From contig ML677476.1 of assembly GCA_007922305.1 (NCBI GenBank), positions 377,675-441,674 on the forward strand: a stretch of 64,000 nt of DNA. The letters are read 5' to 3'. Below the pieces are notes generated by a model. That model ran no database searches. It worked only from the letters and a program-made list of their open reading frames with translations, and had not been told where the DNA came from. Made by a program: the position numbers and the translations under genes. The DNA comes from Dermatemys mawii. Lineage: Eukaryota; Chordata; Testudines; Dermatemydidae. Below are positions 45,608 through 55,314 of the stretch, piece after piece. Each line of letters opens with the position of its first letter. Position 1 is the first letter of the stretch.

Positions 45608-46495
45608 GTACTAGGTGTCACAGATGACACTAAGCTGTGGGGAGAGGTAGATATGATGGAGGGTAGGGATAGGGTCCAGAGTGACCTAAACAAATTGGAG
45701 AATTGGGCCAAAAGAAATCTGATGAGGTTCATCAAGGACAAGTGCAGAATCCTGCACTTGGAAAGGAAGAATCCCATGTACCGCTACAGGCTGGAGATCA
45801 ATTGCTTAAACAGCAGTTTTGCACAAAAGAACCTGAGGGTTACAGTGGACAAGAAGCTTGATATGAAACAGTGTGCCCTTGCTGTCAAGAAAGTCAACAG
45901 CATATTGGGCTTTATTAGTAGAAGCATTGCCAGCCGATCGAGGGAAGTGATTATTCCTCTCTATTCGGAACTGGTGAGGCCACACTCGGAGTATTGCATC
46001 CAGTTTTGGGTCTCTCCCCGCAACTACAGAAGAGATGGAGAGAGTCTAGTGGAGGGCAACAAAAATAATTAGGGGGCTGGGGCACATAAATTATGAGAAG
46101 AGGCTGAGGGAACTGAGGTTGTTTAGTCTACAGAAGACAAGAGTGAGGGAAGATTTGATAGCAGCCTTCAACTACCTGATGGGGGGTTCCAAAGAGGATG
46201 GAGGTTGGCTGTTCTCAGTGGTGGCAGATGGCAGAACAAGGAGCAGTGATCTCAAGTTGCAGTGGGGGAGGTCTAGTTCGGATATTAGGAAACACTGTTT
46301 CACTGTAGGGTGGTGGAATGGGTTACCTAGGGAGGTGGTGAAATCACCATCCTTAGAGGTTTTTAAGGTCCAGTTTATCAAAGCCTTGTCTGAGATGATT
46401 TAGTTGGTGTTTCTATTGCTTTGAGTAGGGGATTGGACTGGATGACCTCCTGAGGTCTCTTCCGACTTTAATATTCTATGATTCTGTGATACTAA
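45608..46495 (+). pseudogene. CR1 LINE ORF2 C-terminal part and 3' end
   Basis: The + frame gives VTDDTKLWGE, LNKLENWAKRNLM, KCRILHLERKNP, NSILGFISRSIASRSREVI and LYSELVRPHSEYCIQFW (the RT tail of CR1). After a frame change it gives RVREDLIAAFNYLMGG and [17 protein letters not shown]. It ends with atgacctcctgaggtctct and a tattctatgattctgtgat tail. It is among the best preserved coding remnants in the window but has stops and frameshifts. Confidence 0.9.
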
Positions 46496-46499
46496 TGCA

Positions 46500-47160
46500 A
46501 AAAATATGGGGAATAAACCAACAGAACTTAAAATGCTAGTTAATAAACACAACTATGATGGTTGGCATCACACTTGGTGGAATAATATTCATGACTGGAA
46601 TATTGGTATAGAAGGGTACAGCTTGCTCAGGAAGGATGGGCAGGGAAAGAAGGGAGGAGGTGTTGCCTTATATATTAAAAATATATACACTTGGACTGAG
46701 GTTGCGATGAAATAGGAGACAGATACATTGAAAGTTTCTGGATAAGGATAAAAGAGTTAAAAGTCAAGGATGATGTCATGGAAGGGGTCTACTGCATATC
46801 ACCTAACAGGAAGAAGAGGAAGATGAGGCTTTTTTAAACAACTAACAAAATCAAAGAAAGTACAGGATTTGATGGTGATGGGGGACTCCAACTATCTAGA
46901 CATTTGTTGGGAAAATAACACAGATTATCCAACAAGTTCTTGGAATGTATTGGAGACATTTATTTTTATTTCAGAAGGTGGAGAAAGCTACTGGGGAGAG
47001 GATGTTCTAGATTTGATTTTGACAAGTAGGGATTAACTGGTTGAGAATTTGAAAGTGGAAGGCAACTTAGGTGAAAGTGCTCACAAAATGATAGAGTTCG
47101 TGATTCTGGGAATGGTAGGAAGGAAAACAGCACAATAAAGATAACGGATTTCAATCAGGC
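46500..47160 (+). pseudogene. CR1 LINE ORF2 endonuclease region (second copy)
   Basis: It encodes TWWNNIHDWNIGIEGYSLLRK with GKKGGGVALYIK, the CR1 apurinic-like endonuclease start. After frame changes come GDSNYLDICWEN and SRD-type blocks up to LGESAHKMIEFVI. It stops at about 47160, where retroviral sequence of opposite orientation begins. CR1 RT of the same orientation resumes at about 49015, suggesting that one CR1 copy was split. Confidence 0.85.
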
Positions 47161-48047
47161 AAATAACAGGATCCACCCCAGGATGGAGGAAGGGCAAGGT
47201 ATGCCTTATTACCACACACCCAATATACCCCAAAAAGGGTAGGAAAGAGTGTTAACATTGCAGTTGCATTAATTTTATACCATCCTGTCCAAGCTAGGAG
47301 AAGTAAAAAGGTGGTGGCTGAGTTATTTTTAGAACATAAACAGATAGTATGGGTTGGCAGGCTATATTGAAGCATACAATTGATAATCTACCGCTCAATC
47401 AATTTATGACCTTTATACAGAAAGTATTCCTCTCCATGCAAACTACACCCTTGATCTGAAAAGCTATACCACTCGTGTGTGCACGAGGTTGCCCCGTCTA
47501 TGAGTAAAATATTAGGACCTCTCTTACTTCCATAGTGAGTACCATTAAAATAGGCTTTGCATTCACTGTTACCCACTGCTATTTTTCCTTCTTTCAGAAG
47601 GCACCATTGTCCAATCCTTCTCTAAACAATAAGATATTTACTTTCAGAAATGCCAGTATCAGCCCAGGTTACATTTAATTTACCCATAGGGTCCTTCCAC
47701 GAAGGGGTCCAGGTCATATTCATGGCACTAAGGGGAATAGGAACCATCAGGAGACCCTTTTGGCTATCCTGTGGCATCAATGAGCACACCCAGCAGGAAA
47801 TATTTTGTAAGGCTGTTATGCGGGCTTTCATTTCATAAACAAGGCGTATAAAGATGTTGGAACTGTGAGATTCTACAGTGTCAATCCCTCGTACTGCCAA
47901 AAAAGAAAAATAACAAAAAACAATAAAGTAATTATAAACAAAATAAAACCCAAGCAAAAACCCATGGTCATCTTTCAGAGAAAATAAATTTAAGACTTCG
48001 TCAGTTGCAATCGAAGCTTCAGGTCGCCCAAAGGGGTAGCAGTCCAT
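47161..48047 (-). pseudogene. gammaretrovirus-like env remnant
   Basis: On the minus strand a 141-codon frame (47622-48047) starts 58 bp inside the end of the integrase frame, as env does in gammaretroviruses. It has a hydrophobic signal-like run early and then a cysteine motif CWVCSLMPQ in a setting typical of Env surface subunits. Further frames at 47388-47576 and 47151-47375 continue the surface subunit and include VYWVCGNKAYLALPP. The transmembrane subunit and 3' LTR are absent. Stops and frame changes make it non-functional. Confidence 0.8.
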
Positions 48048-48352
48048 TTGTCCTTGGTACTGATATCGTCTGCTTCTGGTTCACTCGTTTCACGGTGGGG
48101 TAAACGTGCATGGCTCCCTCGAAGTCCGACTCCGTCTACTTCTGGGGAATCTTTTACCTGGTCGGATTCCCTAGCAGTGCTTCTCTTGACCCGGGTATAG
48201 TGGATCCAGGTGGGTAACTCCTTAACACGAATGGCAGTAGGGCTCACTAGAAGAGTTTCGAAGGGTCCCAGCCACTGTGGCTGAAGCGTTGTCTTCTTGT
48301 ATGCTTTTACCCACATAGGATCACCTGGTAAAAAGAATGAACAGCTTCCCAC
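47990..48352 (-). pseudogene. gammaretrovirus-like pol remnant (integrase C-terminus)
   Basis: A 120-codon minus frame. It contains PGDPMWVKAYKKTTLQPQW, LGPFETLLVSPTAIRVK and PTWIHYTRVK, the SH3-like C-terminal domain of retroviral integrases of the murine-leukaemia-virus type. It then runs on as a short tail that overlaps the env start. Protease, RT, RNase H and the integrase core are missing: the frame abuts the inverted leader sequence at about 48360. Confidence 0.88.
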
Positions 48353-48362
48353 AAAGAATTAG

Positions 48363-48593
48363 GACAACGAACCAGGCCAGTCTGGGTTAGAGTCCCTGAC
48401 AAATTTGGCACCCCAGATGGGACCCGTCTGACTCTCCGGCCTGGGATCAGACTCTAAAGCAACGCAGCGCGCACCCTCCGGCTTTGAGGAGCCTTGCCGG
48501 TGATCTGATCCCTGCGTCGAAGAGTCAGACGGGTCCCATCTGGGGTGCCAAATTTGTCAGGGACTCTAACCCAAACTGGCCTGGTTCGTTGTC
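48363..48593. repeat. 73-bp inverted duplication of LTR end and primer-site region
   Basis: Arm 48363-48435 and arm 48521-48593 are inverted copies differing at one base of 73, separated by 85 bp. Read on the minus strand, the right arm is the natural order: LTR 3' end (...gagtccctgaca), then tttggcaccccagatgg (a primer-binding-site-like TGG stretch), then leader. The left arm is the same segment turned round, placed directly before the pol fragment. Confidence 0.9.
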
Positions 48594-48955
48594 TGACTGC
48601 AAAGAGACAGGCAACACCAGCAAGGTCCGATAATAGGCTCTTTACTGAAGAGTGCACACAACAATAGAGCGCAGCCCGTCTCCCAAGAGAACCAGCTGCC
48701 CATTCTAACAACTAGTAAATTTTTATAGACAGTTTCGTTACGTCACAAATTATTCATTCAAGCAATCCACCTACCCCCTTGGTTAGTAAGAAACTTCTAA
48801 TATTTCATTACAAGTTAAAACAATACATGTTGTTTCAATATTTTCTTATCAACACATTTGACTAGTACCAGGAACCCGGAGACAGAAAAGATAGATAATC
48901 TAACAACAAAATAAGAAGGAAAAACAGATTGAGACAAAACAGAGAGTTTTTGACA
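48555..48955 (-). mobile_element. 5' LTR of the gammaretrovirus-like provirus
   Basis: On the minus strand it begins tgtcaaaaactctctg and ends gagtccctgaca, giving TGTCA/TGACA inverted ends and a length of 401 bp. An AGTAAA polyadenylation-like hexamer lies at 48641-48646 (complement). The primer-site-like sequence follows it directly. No second LTR is present in the window. The + strand flank (from 48956) leads into CR1. Confidence 0.75.
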
Positions 48956-49014
48956 TTAAGGCTCCACTTAACAGGGAGTGAAGGACATTTGGTAAAAGAT
49001 ATTTAGAATGCAGC

Positions 49015-50465
49015 TCTCTCTCAGGGTCGGCAAGAATGCAGATTCATCTGCAACTCTGCTCAGGGACTACCCAGAATCCCTTGGATCAATTCTTGGGCCT
49101 AACAAAAAGATTATAGAGCAAATAATTAAGCAATCAATTTGGAAACATCTAAAGGATAATGAGGTGATAAGTAACAGTCAGCATGGATTTGACAAGAACA
49201 AATAGTGTCTAACCAACCTAATAGTTTTCTTTGACAGGGTAACAAGCCTTGTGAATTGGAGAGGAGACAGTAGATGTGGTATATCTTTACTTTAGTAAGG
49301 CTTTTGATACTGTCTCGCATGACCTTCTCATAAACAAACTAGGGAAATCCAACCTAGATGGGTCTACGATAAGATGGGTGCATAACTGGTTGGAAAAGTG
49401 TTCCCAGAGTAGTTATCAGTGGTTCACAGTCAAGCTGGAAGGACATATCAAGTAGGGTCTTGCAGGGATCAGTTCTGGGTTCTGTTTAATATCTTTATCA
49501 ATTATTTAGATAATGGCATAGAGAATACAAATCCGCCAATGCCGGTCCCAAGCCCAGATGAAAAAGGAGGAGGGTTGGGCGTGGAGCTAGCAACCCCATC
49601 CTGTAAAAATTTACCTGCTACAGAAACGCAAGCAATAGTTAATTCAGAGACCAATTTCCTGGAAGATGACTCGAAAGAATGGCCCAGGACAGAATTCTCT
49701 GGCAATCTATTGTTTGTGGCCCATACCCTGAGAGGGGTGGAGGGCATAATGAATGAATGACAGAGAATACTCTTAAAAAGTTTGTGGATGATATGAAGCT
49801 GGGAGGGGTTGCAAGAGGGTTGGAGGATAGGATTAAAATTCAAACTGATCTGAACACATTGGAGAAAAGGTCTGAAGTAAATAGGATGAAATTCAATAAG
49901 GACAAATGTAAAGTACTCCATTTAGGAAGGCACAAAATGGGAAATGATTGCCTGAGATGGAGTACTGTGGAAAGGAATCTAGGAGTCACAGTGGATTAAA
50001 AGCTAAATATGAGTGAAGAATGTAACACTGTTACAAAAAAGCAAACATCATTCTGGCATGATAGCAGGAGTGTTGTAAGCAAGGCACAAAAAATAATTAT
50101 TCAGTTTTATTCCATGCTGATTAGGCTTCAGCTGGAGTATTGTGTCCAGTTCTAGGCACCACATTCCAAGAAAGATTTGGAGAAAGTCCAGAGAAGAGCA
50201 ACAAAAATGATGAAAGGTCTAGAAAACATGAGCTATGAGGGAACATTGACAAAATCAGGTTTGTTTAGTCTAGAGAAGAGAAAACTGAGAGTGGATATGA
50301 TAACAGTTTTCAAGTACATAAAATGTTGTTACAAGAAGGAGGGAGAAAAATTGTTCTCCTTAACCTCTGAGGAAAGCCCAAGAAGCAATGGGCAGCAAGG
50401 GAAGTTTAAGCTGTACATTAGGAAAAACTGTGTTAAGGACAGCTGCATTAATGTGGGTTGGATAG
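49015..50465 (+). pseudogene. CR1 LINE ORF2 reverse transcriptase to C-terminus, with nested insert
   Basis: It encodes SIWKHLKDNEVISNSQHGF, then YFSKAFDTVSHDLLINKLG (about 49290-49345), and, after the insert at 49529-49761, KKFVDDMKLGGVA with the catalytic block degraded to FVDDM. LGRHKMGNDCLRW, then ERNLGVTVD and VQRRATKMMKGLENM-type blocks follow. It ends without a normal CR1 tail near 50465. It is probably the continuation of the copy at 46500-47160. Confidence 0.88.
49529..49761. mobile_element. 233-bp insert in CR1 with 9-bp TSD and TGAA-type tail
   Basis: The insert separates CR1 sequence and is bordered by agagaatac on both sides (49520-49528 and 49762-49770), a perfect 9-bp duplication. 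It ends with taatgaatgaatga, a short tandem tail like those of some RTE-type and other non-LTR elements. The interior (ggtcccaagcccagatg, then ggaggagggttgggcg) is unlike CR1. I infer a short non-LTR retroelement copy of another family. It makes a chance continuous 113-codon frame with the host CR1. Confidence 0.75.
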
Positions 50466-50660
50466 GGCTCAGTTTCTTTTAGCTCAGGGCACTTATCTCT
50501 CGAGTGCTCAGTGGCACTACATTGGAAACACTTTCTTGGACCTTCCTCTTTCACCAGAAGCTTGTGATGTCTTCCACGAGCGGAACATTTCTGAAGAAGT
50601 GAGTGCCTGGGCTCCCAGATATCCTCCTCCTTTCCCAGAGTAAAACAGGATCCCCCCTTT
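50360..50660 (-). pseudogene. CCHC zinc-knuckle reading frame (Gag-like or zinc-finger relic)
   Basis: The minus strand is open from about 50640 through 50360. It encodes EEDIWEPRH, then a basic stretch and KCFQCSATEHSRDKCPELKE, a C-x2-C-x4-H-x4-C knuckle exactly spaced as in retroviral and retrotransposon nucleocapsids and some cellular RNA-binding proteins. The left 100 bp is antisense to the CR1 tail, so the true element ends near 50465. No matching Gag or Pol lies next to it, and no family is assigned. Confidence 0.45.
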
Positions 50661-50667
50661 ACACCAG

Positions 50668-51050
50668 TTTTAGAACCACAGAATGATAGAATATCAGGGT
50701 TGGAAGGAAACTCAGGAGGTCATCTAGTCCAACCCCATTCTCAAAGCAGGACCAATCCCCAGCTAAATCATCCCAGCCAGGGCTTTGTCAATCCTGACCT
50801 TAAAAACCTCTAAGGAAGGAGATTCAACCACCTCCCTAGATAACCCATTCCAGTGCTTCCTATCCAACCTAAACCTCCCTTTTTGCAACTTGAGGCCACT
50901 GCTTCTTGTTCAGTCATCTGGTACCAGTGAGAACAGTCTAGATCCATCCTCTTTGGAACTCCCTTTCAGGTAGTAGAAAGCAGCTACTAAATCCCACTTC
51001 ATTGTTCTTTTCTGCAGACTAAACAATCCCAGTTCAGACCCTACAAACTC
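50668..51050 (-). mobile_element. CR1 LINE 3' end (minus)
   Basis: In reverse it begins with the CR1 tail (gaatgatagaatatcagggt, then ggaggtcatctagtccaac), then caaagcaggaccaatcccca, accttaaaaacctctaagg and caccactt-type blocks, and cttgaggccactgcttcttg. Well preserved. Its 3' end is at about 50668. Confidence 0.88.
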
Positions 51051-52050
51051 CCGTAGAACAGATTTGAACAATCAGGTCAAGTTCTGGGGGTGTGGTGTCC
51101 CATCTGGAAGCAGATAGTGTGACCCCTCTAAGAGCATCTTCCAGCATCCTTTACTAGGCTGGGGCAGGTTTCACCTTCATAGGCCCAGACAAAAGGGAAA
51201 CATGTGCCCGAAAAGGTATAGCAGCGGATCTAAGTCAGATCCCTCCATCTCTGGAGATCAAAGGTTGGCCAGTCACCAGCACTGCCCCTGAAAGCCATGG
51301 AAGAGGCCATCTCATTTCAAGAACATGTTCCTCAGGAATCATGGAAATGCTGAGGGGAAACATGGCTTCCTCGATCAGCTCTGGGAGAGCTACAGAATTG
51401 GCTTTAGCTCCAAGGGAGCTCGGTCACCTACAGAGAAAGTGCTACATCAGCAACAGTTCTGAGGAGGAGGTGAGATCTGCCAAAGGGAGCCCTTTGTCCC
51501 AGCCACTGATGGATCACTGGAACCTGTCCCTGAGACCCCAGTGATCTTGAGGCAGGCTGACAAATGTGATAGCTGCCCAGCCTCTGCCCCTGTGGAGGAA
51601 GGTGACCATGGCTCACTGGTGTTGGACAAGCAGAATGGAGAAGACATTGGTCAGGTAAATACACTATAAAAAGTGTCTATTGAGGATGGAGAAGGAACTG
51701 ACCGGGAGCTTTATACATCAAAAAACAATGGACTTAATTCAAGAATCCTTAACCAACGGACAGAGACTTGTATACCAATTAAAAGATTACAGGACTAAGA
51801 CAGTTATTTGATCTTCTTACTCTGAAGAATTACAAAAAGTTAACCCCAAACAGGACAGTATATAGAGAACTGAAAAAGTTCTAGCTGAGAAAGGAAGAGG
51901 GAGAAAAAAAGCAACTATTGCTGGAATGGTTGGGATGGCCCGATAAATAGGTTGGGATGGCCCAATGACTTTAACAGCTGGGTGGAAGCTTCTCAACTCT
52001 GTGACATTTAGACATGACAGAAAACAAATACTCCTGCCAAGAGGGATAAA
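51051..52050 (+). other. unassigned block before the Maverick-like ORF
   Basis: No repeat named. A + strand open stretch at about 51460-51655 contains EPVPETPVILRQADKCDSCP and ends before gtaaat. It could be part of a viral-type element or a stray exon-like frame. A duplicated ggttgggatggccc motif lies at 51927 and 51950. There is no clear link to the ORF that follows. Confidence 0.3.
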
Positions 52051-52490
52051 ATGAGCAACAGCGGCTTTTACATCACTTTACCCAGCAATATCACGTCTGG
52101 AGTTTTCCCCCAGAACATCAGTTTGAACTTTACAAAACAGCTAGTTAAACTTCTCTCTTCCGGGGACCTGGGAGATGGGATTAGTGGAAATTCAATACCT
52201 GAATGGAACAGCATCAGCAAAGACACTCCTTTCAAAATCACTTTTGGAGCTAAGAAATGGTGTTACACCCTATGATGAGACTATTACTCATCTATACCTG
52301 AATTACTGGATCACATGAACAATACCATGACTAGTCATCATGGACCGTCATGAGCTATGACCTTGTGGGTAAAAAAGTTAGACTTAAATCCTCTGACATT
52401 TCTTATGCATTTTCGGGAGCACGTTGCAGACAGCCACTCCAGCTTACCTGAATGGAAATCAGGCAGGGAGCAAAAAGCTCTAGAGAGATT
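52051..52490 (+). pseudogene. decayed ORF resembling a Maverick/Polinton-linked protein
   Basis: From ATG 52051 a 74-codon frame begins GFYITLPSNITSGVFPQN and continues ISLNFTKQLVKLL. After two stops the same frame resumes with DYYSSIPELLDHMNN and stays mostly open to about 52490. An N-terminal FYxTLPSN...FP.N...FxT.L segment followed by a (G)YY.SI.ELL..(M/I)N block is a pattern I associate with proteins of Maverick/Polinton-type virus-like transposons in animals (often annotated F54H12.2-like). This is from memory of the pattern, not from a search. No polymerase B, integrase or capsid partner was seen nearby, so it is an isolated relic. Confidence 0.45.
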
Positions 52491-53527
52491 GTAGTGGAGG
52501 TAAAATCTATTTGGTCTGGTGATGTGAAAATAGTTAAGCTTGCATCATTTTGCAAGTTTGTTAAATTATTTCCTTTCTGACTTGGACAGGTTGCTAAGGG
52601 TCACAATTTTAGGCTTCATAAAGCTGATGGGCAAAAAATAAACTTTCTTGTTGAGGGCTTAGGCGTAACCACCTCTTTCATTCAGGGGAAATGTAAATGG
52701 CACTCTGGTGTCTGAAACAATAGCAACAGCATTCAAAAACACATGCACATGGAAAAGCTGGGGTAGAAGCTGAACTATGTGACCAATGGATTCCTCATGG
52801 TACTGAAAGCAAATTCAGTTCTCTGTGGGCATTGAGCCAAATACTCACTCTGCCTGTGAAACAAAGGCCAGCATTCAGCATATTTCACTTTTCTGTGCAA
52901 CATTATCTAGTTCTAAGTAACTAGGTTTAGCTGTTATGAGTGTTCATACTTCTCCACTTAATGCAATCATCTTTCTAAATAAATGTGATGTTGTGAAATG
53001 TCTTTTGCTTCATAAATACATTATTAATAAGTCAATCATCAACTTGCTAAATGCATGAATTGTTTAAGCAGATGCTAACACAATTAGTTTTGCTTAGAAT
53101 TCTTGAATCTAGTGCCTAAGAAGTGCTAGAGAAGAATCATAACAACACTGAATTATATTTTGAACAAATAAACTATCTCTCGTAGATTAAACCCAGATGA
53201 CACATAGACTGGGAGAGCTACTTTATTTAAAACAATAAAGAAACAAGAATTATGCTCCCCAAATAAATGAAGTCAATGTGGGGAGAGGGAATGCTAGGAA
53301 AGAATGGGGTCCATTGTATCTAAAATATCAGAGGAAAAAGCTCCACTGAAACCTCTCTAGGTTCTTAATGTTGAGAGTTAGTGTATAATACATCACTGTC
53401 AACCCTCTGCCACATATGGCACTCTGTACTGATACAAAAGATACCAGTGTTTGCCTGACACGCATTCACATTATAGGACAGACAGTCTCAACAGAATCCA
53501 TTATCACTGAGCACTCAGTTCATTCCA
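52491..53527. other. unassigned DNA
   Basis: No exon or nameable repeat recognised; it may include more of the decayed element before about 52700. Confidence 0.4.
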
Positions 53528-53665
53528 CAATTTATTACTAGTATTTATTTGTATTTCTGTAGCACTTGGGAGCCCCAGTCAGGACCCCACAGAGGGGGCG
53601 CAGGACAAAGACAGCTCAAAAGTCCCTACCTCAAAGATCTTATACTCTAAGACAAGAAGCAACAG
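53528..53665 (+). repeat. old amniote LINE/SINE-like fragment
   Basis: It has tttctgtagcacttgggagc, then cagtcaggaccccac and caaagatcttatactctaag, the same motif series as near 12.0 and 31.0 kb, strongly diverged. Confidence 0.5.
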
Positions 53666-54808
53666 ATGGGCAAAGACAGACAAATGGGAGAACACAAGGA
53701 AACAAAGAGACAGCTTTAGTCACCATGATGAACTGTAGTCTCAGCATACCAGCAGCTTAATTGTTCCCACATTTTTATAATAATCACTGAAAAAAGTTTT
53801 AAGGAGGACAGTGAGGAAGCTTGCCAGATGTTTACAGGTATCTCCTCCAAAGGAACAGCATGGGAGTCAACACAAAAATGCTGTTTGAAAATTTAATGAG
53901 TAGGCAATGAAAGCTAACATCATTGCCTGATTGGAGATGGCAGTCCTCATCTCAGTAGTGTATGAGAGAAGATAGGGAGGGTGATGATTAGGCTATGAAA
54001 GATCTTGAAAGTGAAGACAAAGAACTTGTATTTTCTGCAGAGAAAAGGGAGCCAATGGAGGTTTATAGAGGAAGACCAGGAGTTATATTCATGCTAGTAA
54101 CACTATAGTTATGGTTCTACTATAAAAACTAAGTATCTGTTTCTTATAGGTTGACTTGGAATCATTAGGAAGGAACTGACTGAAAATGTGAGCCTAATAC
54201 AGAATTCAGACACCAGGGATAGCAAGTTATTTGATCTCAGCATCGTACAAAGCTGGGTTCACAGAACAGAGCAGTAGAGCGGAAAATGGATTCAGGAAAG
54301 AAAATGCTGTAGAACTAAGAATTCTAGTAAATCTGATGCAATAGGAGGAAATATTAAAATTGATGAGGATGCAAGCAAACCTAGAAGTTTTTTCATGCTG
54401 TAATAAAAGACCAACAGACCATGATTCCTCTCCAGAAATGAAAAAGCCACCTACCCACAACCTGAGATGAGATATTATCAATATGGCATCATGAGGATCT
54501 GCTCATATTCAGAAGGGCAAAAAATAAATTTACATTGGTAATGAAGAAATTCATGATGCACAGGAAGAAATCAAGCCAGAACGTGCAGTCAGTTAAGCCA
54601 TTCTGGAAGTTACCCTGAATCCCCTCATAAATAATGGATCTCCATGTAAAGAAACAGTCAGATCATATCTCAAGATCCTCCAATGCTTGCAGATTGACTG
54701 TTCCTTTGGTTAGTCTTTTCCTGATTAAATTAAACCAACAGTAGAAAAGGTGGAAAAGCACACAACTTTTGACTCATGCATGGGGCTTGACCTCACATGT
54801 ACAGTTGT
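53666..54808. other. unassigned DNA
   Basis: No exon or nameable repeat recognised. Confidence 0.4.
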
Positions 54809-54867
54809 AAATCTGGAAGAACACCAATTTCCTCAAATTTGAGGAAATTGGTTTTATTCCAGATTTA
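54809..54867. repeat. palindrome with perfect 30-bp core
   Basis: 54823-54852 is a perfect 30-bp palindrome, centred on caaattt, with no spacer. It is extended by imperfect arms that end in aatctgga and tccagatt. No flanking transposon was identified. Confidence 0.85.
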
Positions 54868-54949
54868 TACCAGAACAGCTGGTATAAGACTATAGCCCTA
54901 AAACCACAATAGTCAATGAATTTACTCCAGTTTCATAATAGTGTAGCTG

Positions 54950-55310
54950 AGCTGAATTGGAGAGGATTCAGAGAAGAGCCATAAAAATGACGACTGGATT
55001 GGAAAATATGCATGATAGGGAAAGAATCCAGGGGCACAGTCTGTTTAATTTATCAGTGAGAAGGCTAAAGAGTGACTTGACCATGGTCTTTAAGTCCCTA
55101 CAGGAGGAACAGAAATTTGATATCAAAGGGCTCTTTCATTTAGCAGACAAAGATATAACAAGTTCCAATAACTGGAAGTTTAAGCTGGACAAACTCAGAC
55201 TGGAAATAAAGATGCACATTTTTAACAGTGACAGTAATTAACCATTCAAACAATTTACCAAGAGTTGTGGTGGTTATTCCATCAAGGGAGATCAAGATTT
55301 GATTTTTTTT
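54950..55310 (+). mobile_element. CR1 LINE 3' fragment
   Basis: It encodes RIQRRAIKMTTGLENM, then LFNLSVRRLKSDLTMVFKSL, the CR1 ORF2 C-terminus, and continues through ttttaacagtgacagtaatt to an A/T-rich end. It contains stops. Confidence 0.82.
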
Positions 55311-55314
55311 TTCT

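Noticed and set aside
49419..49760. 113-codon frame that looked like a novel small protein
   Set aside because: It is a chance fusion of CR1 RT sequence with the 233-bp nested insert.
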